DNA of 64,000 nt from Serratia fonticola (GTDB lineage: Bacteria > Pseudomonadota > Gammaproteobacteria > Enterobacterales > Enterobacteriaceae), in NCBI RefSeq assembly GCF_006715025.1, contig NZ_VFMK01000001.1, positions 248,001-312,000 on the forward strand, written 5' to 3'. Below the pieces are notes generated by a model. That model searched no databases, was not told the origin of the DNA, and saw nothing but the letters and a program-made list of their open reading frames with translations. Shown in pieces: positions 44,559-53,268 of this stretch. The translations under genes and the position numbers were made by a program. Every line of letters starts with the position of its first letter. Positions within the stretch are counted from its first letter, which is position 1.

Positions 44559-46067
44559 ATGGCAATTAATTATGCTGATTCGGCAAAAGAGATCGTGCGC
44601 CTGATTGGGGGTGACAATAATGTGATTAATGTCACACATTGTGCCACACGTTTGCGATTTGTTTTAAAAGATAATAGCCAAGCCGATAAAGACACCCTTA
44701 AGCGCGTCAAAGGCGTTATAACCGTGATCGAATCCGGTGGTCAATTACAGGTTGTCATAGGTAACCACGTCGGGGATGCCTATCGGGAAGTGCTGAAGCA
44801 GATCACTGTCGATGAGAACGCTGCGGTCAGCGCGCCGAATGTCGGTATCGTCAGCCGATTGATGGATATTATTTCCAGCATCTTCGCCCCTTTCCTCTAT
44901 CCACTGGCCGCCTGTGGGGTATTACAAGGGCTAATTTCCCTGTTCGCTGCCCTGGGCTGGATGGATCCGGCCAGTGGTACCTACCGCATCCTGAACTTTG
45001 TTTCCTGGACCGGCTTCACCTTCCTGCCGGTCATGGTGGCCTTCACCGCAGCGAAAAAATTCAATGTTAATCCGTTCACTGCGGTAATTGCCGCCTGTGC
45101 ATTGGTCTGCCCAGACTATATGAACATGCTCACCGCCAATAAAATCCTGCTGGTGAACTCCGCCGATCCGGCCATGCAGGCATTGATGCAGGAAGCCGTC
45201 AATAATCCACAGATTGCCAAAGTGCTGGCAGAGGTTGCGGGTATCCCGATTAACGCCGATCCCCTCACCTTCCTGGGTATGCCGGTGCAATACCTTAGCT
45301 ATACGGCTTCGGTGATCCCGATTATCCTGATGGTCTGGATCATGTCTTATGTGCAGCGTTTCTTTGAACGCCTTTTGCCGCTGGTGATACGTAACCTGTT
45401 CACACCAATGTTCTGTATCGCAATTATGGTACCGCTGACGCTGCTGGCCTTTGGCCCGATCGGCAACATGATTGGCGGTGCAATTGGGGGCGTCTACAAC
45501 ACGTTGTACCACCTCAGCCCGTCCATCGCCGGTTTTGTGGTTGGCGCACTGTGGATGCCGCTGGTCACGTTGGGGGTGCACTGGGGGATCACCCCGGTCA
45601 CCGTGGGCAACTACGCCACGCTGGGTTACGACACCTTTACCGGTCTGCAAGCCTCGCCGGTATTTGCCATGGCGGGTGCCGTGCTCGGCGTCTATCTGAA
45701 ATCCAAAGATCCGGAAATGAAGCGCGTCGCGCTATCTGCAGGTATGACGGGCCTGTTTGGCATCACGGAGCCCGCTATCTATGGCGTGGCTCTGCGCTTG
45801 AAACGCCCCATGGTTTGCGGCTGTCTGGCCGGAGCAATCGGCGGTTCGATTGCCGGGGCCTTCAACGCGGTGTCATGGAGTTACTGCCTGCCGGGTATTG
45901 CCGTATTACCCGTGTTCTTTAAACAAGGGCATATGCCACAGTTTCTGGGTTTCCTGCTGTCGATCGGCGTGGCCTTTGTGCTGGGGGCGGTGTTTACCTA
46001 CCTGGCAGGTTTCAAAGAAGATCTGCCGGCCCAGGCAACCCCGGTTGCCAAGCCTGAAATGGCATAA
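44559..46067 (+). CDS. PTS beta-glucoside-type EIIBC
   Basis: Sugar-specific permease of the PTS. 502 residues from ATG 44559; this start is preferred to ATG 44553 because GGAG is then 8 bases upstream. EIIB domain about 1-85 with phosphocysteine Cys28 in NVTHCATRLRFVLKDN. EIIC about 105-485, including PVMVAFTAAKKFNVNPFTAV, GVHWGITPVTVGNY and LFGITEPAIYGVALRLKRPM. No EIIA domain is attached, so a glucose-type EIIA (Crr) must act in trans. Twenty-seven bases before the GH1 gene. Substrate probably an aryl- or alkyl-beta-glucoside or cellobiose-like sugar. Confidence 0.9.
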   Translation: MAINYADSAKEIVRLIGGDNNVINVTHCATRLRFVLKDNSQADKDTLKRVKGVITVIESGGQLQVVIGNHVGDAYREVLKQITVDENAAVSAPNVGIVSRLMDIISSIFAPFLYPLAACGVLQGLISLFAALGWMDPASGTYRILNFVSWTGFTFLPVMVAFTAAKKFNVNPFTAVIAACALVCPDYMNMLTANKILLVNSADPAMQALMQEAVNNPQIAKVLAEVAGIPINADPLTFLGMPVQYLSYTASVIPIILMVWIMSYVQRFFERLLPLVIRNLFTPMFCIAIMVPLTLLAFGPIGNMIGGAIGGVYNTLYHLSPSIAGFVVGALWMPLVTLGVHWGITPVTVGNYATLGYDTFTGLQASPVFAMAGAVLGVYLKSKDPEMKRVALSAGMTGLFGITEPAIYGVALRLKRPMVCGCLAGAIGGSIAGAFNAVSWSYCLPGIAVLPVFFKQGHMPQFLGFLLSIGVAFVLGAVFTYLAGFKEDLPAQATPVAKPEMA

Positions 46068-46094
46068 ATTCGTTTATATAAGAGAAGCAACGTT

Positions 46095-47531
46095 ATGAAA
46101 AAACAGTTACCAGATGATTTCCTGTGGGGCGGCGCCGTAGCGGCACATCAGGTCGAAGGCGGCTGGGATCAGGGGGGAAAAGGCCCAAGCATCGTCGATG
46201 TGCTGTCCAGCGGTGCCCACGGCGTGGATCGTGTCATTACCGACGGTATTCAGCCTGGATATCTCTATGCCAACCATGACGCGGTAGATTTCTATCACCG
46301 CTATAAAGGCGATATCGCGCTGTTTGCCGAAATGGGGTTCAAATGCTTCCGTACCTCCATTGCCTGGTCGCGCATTTTCCCGCAAGGGGATGAACTTGAG
46401 CCCAATGAAGAGGGGTTACAGTTCTATGATTGTCTGTTTGATGAATTACTGAAATACGGCATTGAGCCGGTTATTACGCTTTCTCACTTCGAAATGCCGT
46501 GGCATCTGGTGAAAAAGTATGGCGGTTGGAAGAACCGTAAAGTGGTCGATTTCTTTGTGCGCTTTAGCGAAGTGGTGATCAAACGCTATCAGCACAAAGT
46601 GAAGTACTGGATGACCTTCAACGAGATTAACAACCAGCGTAACTGGAAAACCCCGCTGTTCGGCTATTGCTGTTCAGGCGTGATCTTCACCCAGGAGCCT
46701 AATCCGGAAGAGTGCATGTATCAGGTGCTGCACCATCAGTTTGTCGCCAGTGCGCAGGTAGTCAAACTGGGGCATGCCATCAACCCGGCGCTGCAGATCG
46801 GCTGCATGATTGCCATGGTGCCACTGTACCCGTTCTCTTGTAATCCGGACGATGTGATGTATGCGCAAGAGGCGATGCGTGAACGCTTCCTGTTTGGCGA
46901 TGTGCATATGCGCGGCTATTACCCTTCTTACATTGTTAACGAATGGCAACGCAAGGGGTATCACATCCAGATGCAACCGGAAGATGAGCAAATACTGCGT
47001 GAAGGCTGTGCCGACTATATCGGCCTGAGCTACTACATGAGCAATGCGGTGCAAGCCGATGCCATTGGTACAGGCACTGCCCTTGCCGGGTTCGAAGGCA
47101 GCGTCCCCAACCCGTATGTCAACGCGTCCGACTGGGGGTGGCAGATCGATCCGGTTGGGTTGCGCTATACGCTCAATATCTTGTATGAACGCTACCAGAA
47201 ACCCCTGTTTATCGTTGAAAACGGCTTTGGCGCGGTGGATAAACCGGATGCCGAAGGCCAAATCCACGATGATTACCGCATTGCCTACCTGCGTTCGCAC
47301 ATTGAGCAGATGAAAAAGGCGGTGATTGACGACGGTGTGGAACTGATGGGTTACACCCCTTGGGGTTGTATTGACTGCGTTTCCTTCACTACCGGCCAAT
47401 ACAGCAAGCGCTACGGCTTTATCTACGTGGATAAACACGATGATGGCAGCGGCACTTTCGCTCGTTCAAAGAAACAGAGCTTCGACTGGTATCGCCGTGT
47501 CATCGCCAGCAACGGCGAAAACCTGGCCTAA
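46095..47531 (+). CDS. 6-phospho-beta-glucosidase, glycoside hydrolase family 1
   Basis: 478 residues, (beta/alpha)8 GH1 enzyme splitting the phosphorylated beta-glucoside delivered by the PTS. Acid/base Glu is in YWMTFNEINNQRNW and nucleophile Glu in LFIVENGFGAVDK. N terminus LPDDFLWGGAVAAHQVEGGW. C-terminal SKKQSFDWYRRVI, with YSKRYGFIYVDKHDDGSG where 6-phospho specific enzymes have Ser-Lys-Tyr type phosphate ligands. Related to AscB/BglA; I cannot tell which substrate. AGAGAAGCAACG before the ATG. Confidence 0.92.
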   Translation: MKKQLPDDFLWGGAVAAHQVEGGWDQGGKGPSIVDVLSSGAHGVDRVITDGIQPGYLYANHDAVDFYHRYKGDIALFAEMGFKCFRTSIAWSRIFPQGDELEPNEEGLQFYDCLFDELLKYGIEPVITLSHFEMPWHLVKKYGGWKNRKVVDFFVRFSEVVIKRYQHKVKYWMTFNEINNQRNWKTPLFGYCCSGVIFTQEPNPEECMYQVLHHQFVASAQVVKLGHAINPALQIGCMIAMVPLYPFSCNPDDVMYAQEAMRERFLFGDVHMRGYYPSYIVNEWQRKGYHIQMQPEDEQILREGCADYIGLSYYMSNAVQADAIGTGTALAGFEGSVPNPYVNASDWGWQIDPVGLRYTLNILYERYQKPLFIVENGFGAVDKPDAEGQIHDDYRIAYLRSHIEQMKKAVIDDGVELMGYTPWGCIDCVSFTTGQYSKRYGFIYVDKHDDGSGTFARSKKQSFDWYRRVIASNGENLA

Positions 47532-47545
47532 TCCCTCAGAACATT

Positions 47546-47568
47546 CCCCTCTCAGCCTTTGAGAGGGG
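47546..47568 (+). terminator. Hairpin terminator after the GH1 gene
   Basis: CCCCTCTC (47546-47553), 7-base loop, GAGAGGGG (47561-47568) then CTATT. Located 15 bp after the stop; short T tail. Confidence 0.65.
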
Positions 47569-47802
47569 CTATTCGTCAGAAAGATCAACCCTCCTGCCGA
47601 TAATTCAGCTTACTCTGGTTTCTTTCCTGCCACATGCCCGTTAACTTGCCTTGCCGGAAGAATCGGTTTCTCCGGAACTGACGGTCAGAAAATACGTCCT
47701 ATTAGTGCTGCATATTGGGCGCTCACTGTTGAATGCCGATAATTTAGCGCATCCATGTTGGATTAGCGCACGCAGATATCACTGCCATTGAAGGAAGAAA
47801 AA

Positions 47803-48465
47803 ATGAAAAAACGCATTGCGATTATTGCGGGTGCGGTAGCCGTTGCCATGACGCTGTCGGCTTGTACCACCAACCCTTACACCGGGGAATCAGAAGCCGG
47901 TAAATCCGGTATTGGCGCTGGCGTTGGCGCAGCCCTGGGTGCCGGTGTCGGCATGCTCTCTTCATCGAAAAAAGACCGCGGTAAAGGTGCGCTGATCGGT
48001 GCTGCAGCCGGTGCCGCCCTTGGCGGCGGGGTCGGTTACTACATGGATGTGCAGGAAGCCAAACTGCGTGACAAAATGAGAGGTACTGGCGTCAGCGTCA
48101 CCCGCCAGGGTGATAATATCGTGCTGAATATGCCCAATAACGTCACCTTCGATACCGACAGTAGCACGCTGAAGCCTGCAGGTGCCAATACCCTGACCGG
48201 TGTGGCAATGGTGTTGAAAGAGTACGAGAAAACTGCCGTCAACGTGGTGGGTTATACCGATAGCACCGGGGCCCGTGCGCATAACATGACGCTTTCACAA
48301 CAACGCGCCGATGGCGTGGCCAGTTCCCTGATCACGCAAGGCGTTGCCGCCAACCGTATCCGCTCCATCGGTGCCGGTCCGGACAACCCGATTGCCTCTA
48401 ACAGCACAACGGAAGGCAAAGCACAAAACCGCCGTGTTGAGATCACCCTCAGCCCGCTGCAGTAA
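47803..48465 (+). CDS. yiaD: OmpA-family lipoprotein YiaD
   Basis: 220 residues. Lipoprotein signal MKKRIAIIAGAVAVAMTLSA then Cys21, followed by Thr-Thr (outer-membrane sorting). Then a glycine-zipper region (IGAGVGAALGAGVGML; GALIGAAAGAALGGGVGYYM) and a peptidoglycan-binding OmpA_C domain (VTFDTDSSTLKPAGANTL; NRRVEITLSPLQ). Near identical to E. coli YiaD, a multicopy suppressor of a bamB defect. Start 47803 by homology, AAGGA upstream. Confidence 0.95.
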   Translation: MKKRIAIIAGAVAVAMTLSACTTNPYTGESEAGKSGIGAGVGAALGAGVGMLSSSKKDRGKGALIGAAAGAALGGGVGYYMDVQEAKLRDKMRGTGVSVTRQGDNIVLNMPNNVTFDTDSSTLKPAGANTLTGVAMVLKEYEKTAVNVVGYTDSTGARAHNMTLSQQRADGVASSLITQGVAANRIRSIGAGPDNPIASNSTTEGKAQNRRVEITLSPLQ

Positions 48466-48471
48466 TCTCGT

Positions 48472-48492
48472 GCGGGGCCTTCCTGGCCCCGC
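48472..48492 (+). terminator. Hairpin terminator after yiaD
   Basis: GCGGGGCC (48472-48479), TTCCT, GGCCCCGC (48485-48492). Strong stem seven bases after the stop; little T tail. Confidence 0.7.
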
Positions 48493-48584
48493 CGCTTCGC
48501 ATTTCCTCACCTCAACGCTCCCGCCTGTTCCACTCAATGTGCTACTCTCCCCCTGCATCCCAACGCCTTCATTTAGAGTGAAAT

Positions 48585-49592
48585 ATGTCCCTGAAAGCGA
48601 TAGCCAAAGCATTAGGTCTCTCAGTTACTACCGTTAGCCGCGCGTTGAATGGCTATAGCGACGTGGCGCAAGATACCCGCCAGCGCGTGGAACAGGAGGC
48701 TGCGCGTTTGGGCTATCGCCCCAATACCCTGGCACGCCGGCTGAAAATGGGCAAGATCGATGCCATTGGGTTGGTTTTTCCGTTTAATACCGACTCATTA
48801 AGCAATTCCCCGCTGATGGAAATGATAGGCTGTATCAGCCACGAACTGGGGCGCAATGAGATCGATTTGCTGCTGGTCGCTGATAATGCGCCTTATCAAG
48901 CCTTTACCCGCCTGATTGCCAGCAAGCGCGTCGATGCGTTGATCGTGGCACATACATTGGATAACGATCCGCGTTTACAGGAACTTCAGCGGCTTGACTT
49001 CCCCTTTCTGGCACTGGGCCGAAGCCAATTGGGCAAAGATTATGCCTGGTTTGATTTTGACAACCACGCCGGTAGCCTGATGGCGGTTAATTATCTGGTA
49101 TCACTCGGCCACCAGCGAATTGCCTACTTGGGTGAAAATAATCAGCAGTCATTCATCAGCCAGCGTCGGCAGGGTTATCTGGATGGATTGACCCACCATA
49201 AACTGCCGTTGCGGGATGATCACTTACACAGCATCACCCCTACTCGGCGTGCGGGTTATCTTGCTACGCAAGCACTCCTCGCCCTGGCCGAGCCCCCTAC
49301 AGCAATCATTACCGACGGTAACGGCCATGGCGAAGGTGCCGCGATGGCGCTGCGTGATGCCGGTAAACTCGGCCCGCATGGCGTTTCCCTGGTGGTCTAT
49401 GACGGATTACCGCCGGAGAGCCTGCTCGATCTGCCTGTGGCAGCCATTGTTCAGGCGACCCGCGCCGAAGTTGGCCAACAAATTGCTGAAATGACTCTGG
49501 ATCTGATCCGTGGCGAACCTCTGCAAAAACTGCAGGTGCTATGGCAGCCAGTGCTGAAACCTAACCCCGAAGATCTGCCCCTGCATTCCTGA
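48585..49592 (+). CDS. rafR: LacI-family raffinose-type repressor
   Basis: 335 residues, the length of plasmid-borne RafR. N-terminal helix-turn-helix SLKAIAKALGLSVTTVSRAL, hinge LGYRPNTLARRLKMG, then a periplasmic-binding-type sugar domain (IDAIGLVFPFNTDSLS; TAIITDGNGHGEGAAMAL). Directly upstream of an alpha-galactosidase with two copies of a CCGAAACGTTT operator in the intervening 130 bp, so it most likely represses rafAB, relieved by an alpha-galactoside or melibiose. Symbol by context and length. Confidence 0.82.
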   Translation: MSLKAIAKALGLSVTTVSRALNGYSDVAQDTRQRVEQEAARLGYRPNTLARRLKMGKIDAIGLVFPFNTDSLSNSPLMEMIGCISHELGRNEIDLLLVADNAPYQAFTRLIASKRVDALIVAHTLDNDPRLQELQRLDFPFLALGRSQLGKDYAWFDFDNHAGSLMAVNYLVSLGHQRIAYLGENNQQSFISQRRQGYLDGLTHHKLPLRDDHLHSITPTRRAGYLATQALLALAEPPTAIITDGNGHGEGAAMALRDAGKLGPHGVSLVVYDGLPPESLLDLPVAAIVQATRAEVGQQIAEMTLDLIRGEPLQKLQVLWQPVLKPNPEDLPLHS

Positions 49593-49634
49593 TCCTTAAA
49601 AGTAACCTCGATTTTTTCTTGACCAGATCACAGA

Positions 49635-49673
49635 TCCGAAACGTTTAGGTTTTAATCCGAAACGTTTCGGATT
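49635..49673. promoter_or_regulatory. Two tandem LacI-type operators before rafA
   Basis: O1 TCCGAAACGTTTAGGT (49635-49650) and O2 AATCCGAAACGTTTCGGATT (49654-49673), the latter a perfect 20-bp palindrome. Centres are 21 bp apart, two helical turns, allowing same-face cooperative binding. The plasmid raf operon also has two adjacent operators, as I recall. Confidence 0.85.
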
Positions 49674-49721
49674 AATGATAATGCTACTGAATCAAGCAAA
49701 GAATCGTCAAGGAGCCAGAAT

Positions 49722-51848
49722 ATGGAACCCACCGTTGTGCGGCTAACCAGCGCCACTACCGACGTCATTGTACGTTGCCATCCGTTTGCCGAAATTCTCT
49801 ATTGGGGCCCGCATTTACCCGAGTTTATACCTGAGGATCTCATCACCTTGGGCAGAGCGGTCCCCAACGGCCGGTTGGATGTAGATACGCCATTAACGCT
49901 GGCCGCAGAATCGGGTCGCGGTCTGTTTGGCTCTCCGGGTGTAGAAGGTCACCGCGATGGCGAAGATTGGTCACCAATCTTCACAACCCGGGAACTCACC
50001 CATCACGATAATCAAATGGTGATCCTGGCAGAGGATCCACAAGCCGGATTGCAGCTGCGCAGTGAACTGGTGTTGGATGAGGCCAGCGGCGTGCTGAAAA
50101 TGCGCCATACGCTGATCAATCTTCAATCTGCACGCTACTGGGTTAACCGCTTGGCGCTGACGCTGCCGTTGCCAGAGCGCGCGAGTGAAGTGATGGCATT
50201 CCATGGCCGCTGGATACGGGAATTCCAACCTCATCGTATTACGTTGGAACATGGCGGCTACCTGCAGGAAAATCGACGGGGCCGCACTTCCCATGAATAT
50301 TTCCCCGGCATGAAGGTCGGTAGCAGCGGCTTCAGCGAGCAACAGGGCGAGGTGTGGGGTGTGCACCTGGGATGGAGCGGTAACCACCGCCTTCGCGCCG
50401 ATGTAAAAACCGATGGTCGCCGCCTGTTACAGGCCGAAGCGTTATACCTGCCCGGTGAGCAAGTGCTTGAAGGCGGAGCCAGCCTCAGCACGCCTTGGCT
50501 GTATGCCGCCCATTCCGGCAGTGGCCTGAATGCACTTAGTCAACAATTCCACCGCTATGTCCGTCAGAATATCCTGCAGTTCCCTGACAATAAGCCACGT
50601 CCGGTGCATCTCAATACGTGGGAAGGGATCTACTTCGACCACGATCCAGACTACATCATGCAAATGGCCAGCCAGTCGGCCGAGTTGGGCGTAGAACGCT
50701 TTATCATCGATGACGGCTGGTTCCGTGGCCGTGACCACGATCGCGCTGCCCTTGGCGATTGGTATCTGGACAAGAAAAAGTACCCCAACGGCTTGGCTCC
50801 GGTGATCGAACACGTCAAACACTTGGGCATGGAATTTGGTATCTGGGTTGAACCAGAGATGATCAACCCAGACTCCGATTTATTCCGGGCACACCCGGAA
50901 TGGGTATTAGGTTTACCAGGTTATCAACAACCCACAGGGCGTTTCCAATACGTGCTCGATCTGTGTCATCCACAGGTGTTCGACTACCTGCTGGAGCGGA
51001 TGAACTGGCTGCTGAGCAATCACGATATCGACTACATCAAGTGGGACATGAACCGTGAAATCGTCCAGCCAGCCCATCTTGGCCGCGCCTCGCTAACCGC
51101 GCAGACCGAACAGTTCTATCGTTTGCTTGATACGCTGAGAGAACGTTTCCCGCAGGTGGAATTCGAATCCTGCGCCTCCGGTGGTGGCCGTATCGATTTT
51201 GAGGTTCTGAAACGCTGTCATCGCTTCTGGGCTTCCGATAATAACGATGCCCTGGAGCGTCAGACCATTCAACGCGGGATGAGCTACTTCTTCCCACCGG
51301 AGGTGATGGGCGCGCATATCGGCAACCGGCAATGCCACGCCACCGAACGCCAGCACAGCATCAGTTTCCGTGGCCTGACGGCGTTATTCGGCCATATGGG
51401 CATCGAACTCGATCCGGTCAAGGAAGGTGAAGCCGAGCAGCAAGGCTTTGCCCGTTATGTGGCCTTGCACAAGACGCTGCGGCCACTGCTACACAGCGGC
51501 AATGTCATCCGCATTGACCATCACGATCCGAGTACACAAATTAATGGCGTGATTGCCGAAGGGCAGGAGCGCGCGGTTATTCTGATCAGCCAACTGGCCA
51601 TGCCGGATTACTCGCTACCAGGCAACCTGCGGATCCCTGGCCTGAAGGCCGATGGGCGTTACCTCATCACCTTGCTGGATACCCCACCGTTGATTCATCA
51701 GCAGCAAGGGGGGCATACCATGCGTCAATTACCCGGCTGGATGAAACAACCTTGCGAAGTCAGTGGGGGATGGTTGGCACAGGTTGGGCTGGCATTACCG
51801 GTGCTAGATCCTGAAAGCGCCATACTGATCGGCCTGGAACAACGCTAA
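49722..51848 (+). CDS. rafA: Alpha-galactosidase, glycoside hydrolase family 36
   Basis: 708 residues, the length of E. coli plasmid RafA. Hydrolyses terminal alpha-galactosides (melibiose, raffinose) in the cytoplasm. Retaining nucleophile Asp in DYIKWDMNREI; acid/base Asp in CHRFWASDNNDALERQ; substrate-binding ESCASGGGRIDFEVL and FIIDDGWFRGRDHDRAALGD, GIWVEPEMINPDSDL. AAGGAGCCAGAAT before the ATG. Second gene of rafR-rafA-rafB; no sucrose hydrolase (rafD) follows. Confidence 0.93.
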   Translation: MEPTVVRLTSATTDVIVRCHPFAEILYWGPHLPEFIPEDLITLGRAVPNGRLDVDTPLTLAAESGRGLFGSPGVEGHRDGEDWSPIFTTRELTHHDNQMVILAEDPQAGLQLRSELVLDEASGVLKMRHTLINLQSARYWVNRLALTLPLPERASEVMAFHGRWIREFQPHRITLEHGGYLQENRRGRTSHEYFPGMKVGSSGFSEQQGEVWGVHLGWSGNHRLRADVKTDGRRLLQAEALYLPGEQVLEGGASLSTPWLYAAHSGSGLNALSQQFHRYVRQNILQFPDNKPRPVHLNTWEGIYFDHDPDYIMQMASQSAELGVERFIIDDGWFRGRDHDRAALGDWYLDKKKYPNGLAPVIEHVKHLGMEFGIWVEPEMINPDSDLFRAHPEWVLGLPGYQQPTGRFQYVLDLCHPQVFDYLLERMNWLLSNHDIDYIKWDMNREIVQPAHLGRASLTAQTEQFYRLLDTLRERFPQVEFESCASGGGRIDFEVLKRCHRFWASDNNDALERQTIQRGMSYFFPPEVMGAHIGNRQCHATERQHSISFRGLTALFGHMGIELDPVKEGEAEQQGFARYVALHKTLRPLLHSGNVIRIDHHDPSTQINGVIAEGQERAVILISQLAMPDYSLPGNLRIPGLKADGRYLITLLDTPPLIHQQQGGHTMRQLPGWMKQPCEVSGGWLAQVGLALPVLDPESAILIGLEQR

Positions 51849-51900
51849 GTATCCCATAGATTTGCAGGTGCAGTGCGCGACTAACCGCACTGCACACCCC
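51849..51900. repeat. Degenerate palindromic repeat between rafA and rafB
   Basis: GTATCCCATAGATTTGCAGG TGCAGTGCGCGACTAACCGC ACTGCACACCCC. TGCAGTGCG/CGCACTGCA forms a hairpin, and the left end (TATCCCATAGATTT) is like the short ERIC-like palindromes elsewhere in the window. The right end is diverged. Confidence 0.5.
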
Positions 51901-51926
51901 AAGCTCGTCGTGGAAGGACAATCACC

Positions 51927-53198
51927 ATGAACGCCACCGTCTGTACCTATAAAAACAACCGTAACTTCTGGATATTTGGCGCTTTCTTTTTCCTCTACTT
52001 TTTCATTATGGCGACCTGTTTTCCTTTTCTGCCTATCTGGCTTTCGGAAATCATCGGTCTGAATAAAACGGAAACTGGCCTGGTTTTTTCCTGCCTTTCG
52101 CTGTTTGCCATTCTGTTCCAGCCTATTTTCGGCATTATTTCCGATAAGCTGGGATTGAAAAAACACCTGCTGTGGGTGATCACAATATTATTGTTTTTCT
52201 TTGCCCCCTTCTTCCTCTATGTCTTTGCGCCACTGTTAAAAATAAATGTGTTACTCGGCGCGCTGGTCGGGGGAGCCTATATCGGCTTTGCTTTCTCGGG
52301 GGGCGCAGGCGCCGTTGAGGCTTATATCGAACGGGTAAGCCGCAAAAGTGCCTTCGAATATGGCAAGGCGCGGATGTTCGGCTGTTTCGGTTGGGGAATT
52401 TGCGCCTCGACCGTCGGCATTTTGTTCAACATCAATCCGGATATCGTATTCTGGATGGGCTCGGGGGCTGCATTACTGTTAATGCTACTGCTGATACTGG
52501 CCAAACCGAATGAAAACCCCAATGCCATTGTGATGGATAAGCTCGGTGCCAATCAGCAACAGTTCAACGTGAAGATGGTCACTGAACTGTTCAAGATGCC
52601 CAAAATGTGGATGTTCATCCTGTATGTGGTCGGTGTGGCCTGCGTGTATGACGTGTTCGATCAACAGTTTGCGAATTTCTTCAAAACCTTTTTCAGTTCT
52701 CCCCAACGCGGTACGGAAGTTTTTGGCTACGTCACCACCGCAGGAGAGTTGGCTAATGCGTTAATCATGTTCTGTTCTCCGTGGATAATTAACCGAATTG
52801 GCGCGAAAAACACCTTATTGCTAGCGGGCACGATCATGTCTGTCCGCATTATTGGCTCTGCCTTTGCGACCACGGCGCTGGAGGTGATCATGCTGAAAAT
52901 GCTCCATGCGCTGGAAGTGCCTTTCCTGCTGGTGGGCACCTTCAAATACATTACGGCCATTTTTGATACTCGCCTTTCTGCCACTATCTATCTGATTGGT
53001 TTCCAATTTGCCAAACAAGGTGCTGCCATCTTCCTCTCGGCGTTTGCTGGTAATATGTATGACCGGATCGGTTTCACTGACACTTACATGATCCTCGGCA
53101 GCCTGGCGCTAGGGGTAACGCTGATTTCTGCCTTTACCCTCAGTGGCACCGCCAAAAAAATCCAGCAGCCAGCCAATGCGTTGGGAACCACATCCTGA
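51927..53198 (+). CDS. rafB: Oligosaccharide:H+ symporter, LacY/RafB family
   Basis: 423 residues, 12 TM. LacY functional residues are kept in order: Glu in GAVEAYIERVSR (E126), Arg in YGKARMFGCFGWG (R144), the Asp pair in CVYDVFDQQF (D237/D240), Glu in TTAGELANA (E269), Arg in MSVRIIGSAF (R302), and Lys, His and Glu in LKMLHALEVPF (K319, H322, E325), plus Lys in GFQFAKQGAA (K358). After alpha-galactosidase the likely cargo is raffinose or melibiose. Ends with a CCCGGC/GCCGGG hairpin. Confidence 0.93.
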   Translation: MNATVCTYKNNRNFWIFGAFFFLYFFIMATCFPFLPIWLSEIIGLNKTETGLVFSCLSLFAILFQPIFGIISDKLGLKKHLLWVITILLFFFAPFFLYVFAPLLKINVLLGALVGGAYIGFAFSGGAGAVEAYIERVSRKSAFEYGKARMFGCFGWGICASTVGILFNINPDIVFWMGSGAALLLMLLLILAKPNENPNAIVMDKLGANQQQFNVKMVTELFKMPKMWMFILYVVGVACVYDVFDQQFANFFKTFFSSPQRGTEVFGYVTTAGELANALIMFCSPWIINRIGAKNTLLLAGTIMSVRIIGSAFATTALEVIMLKMLHALEVPFLLVGTFKYITAIFDTRLSATIYLIGFQFAKQGAAIFLSAFAGNMYDRIGFTDTYMILGSLALGVTLISAFTLSGTAKKIQQPANALGTTS

Positions 53199-53209
53199 TA
53201 AGTGTCATT

Positions 53210-53226
53210 CCCGGCTTTACGCCGGG
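53210..53226 (+). terminator. Hairpin after rafB
   Basis: CCCGGC (53210-53215), TTTAC, GCCGGG (53221-53226), then TGTGTT. Eleven bases after the rafB stop; likely ends the raf transcript before the next LacI-type gene. Confidence 0.65.
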
Positions 53227-53268
53227 TGTGTTAGTCTCCTTGGCAATGAAACACAGGGGAGATCGGCG

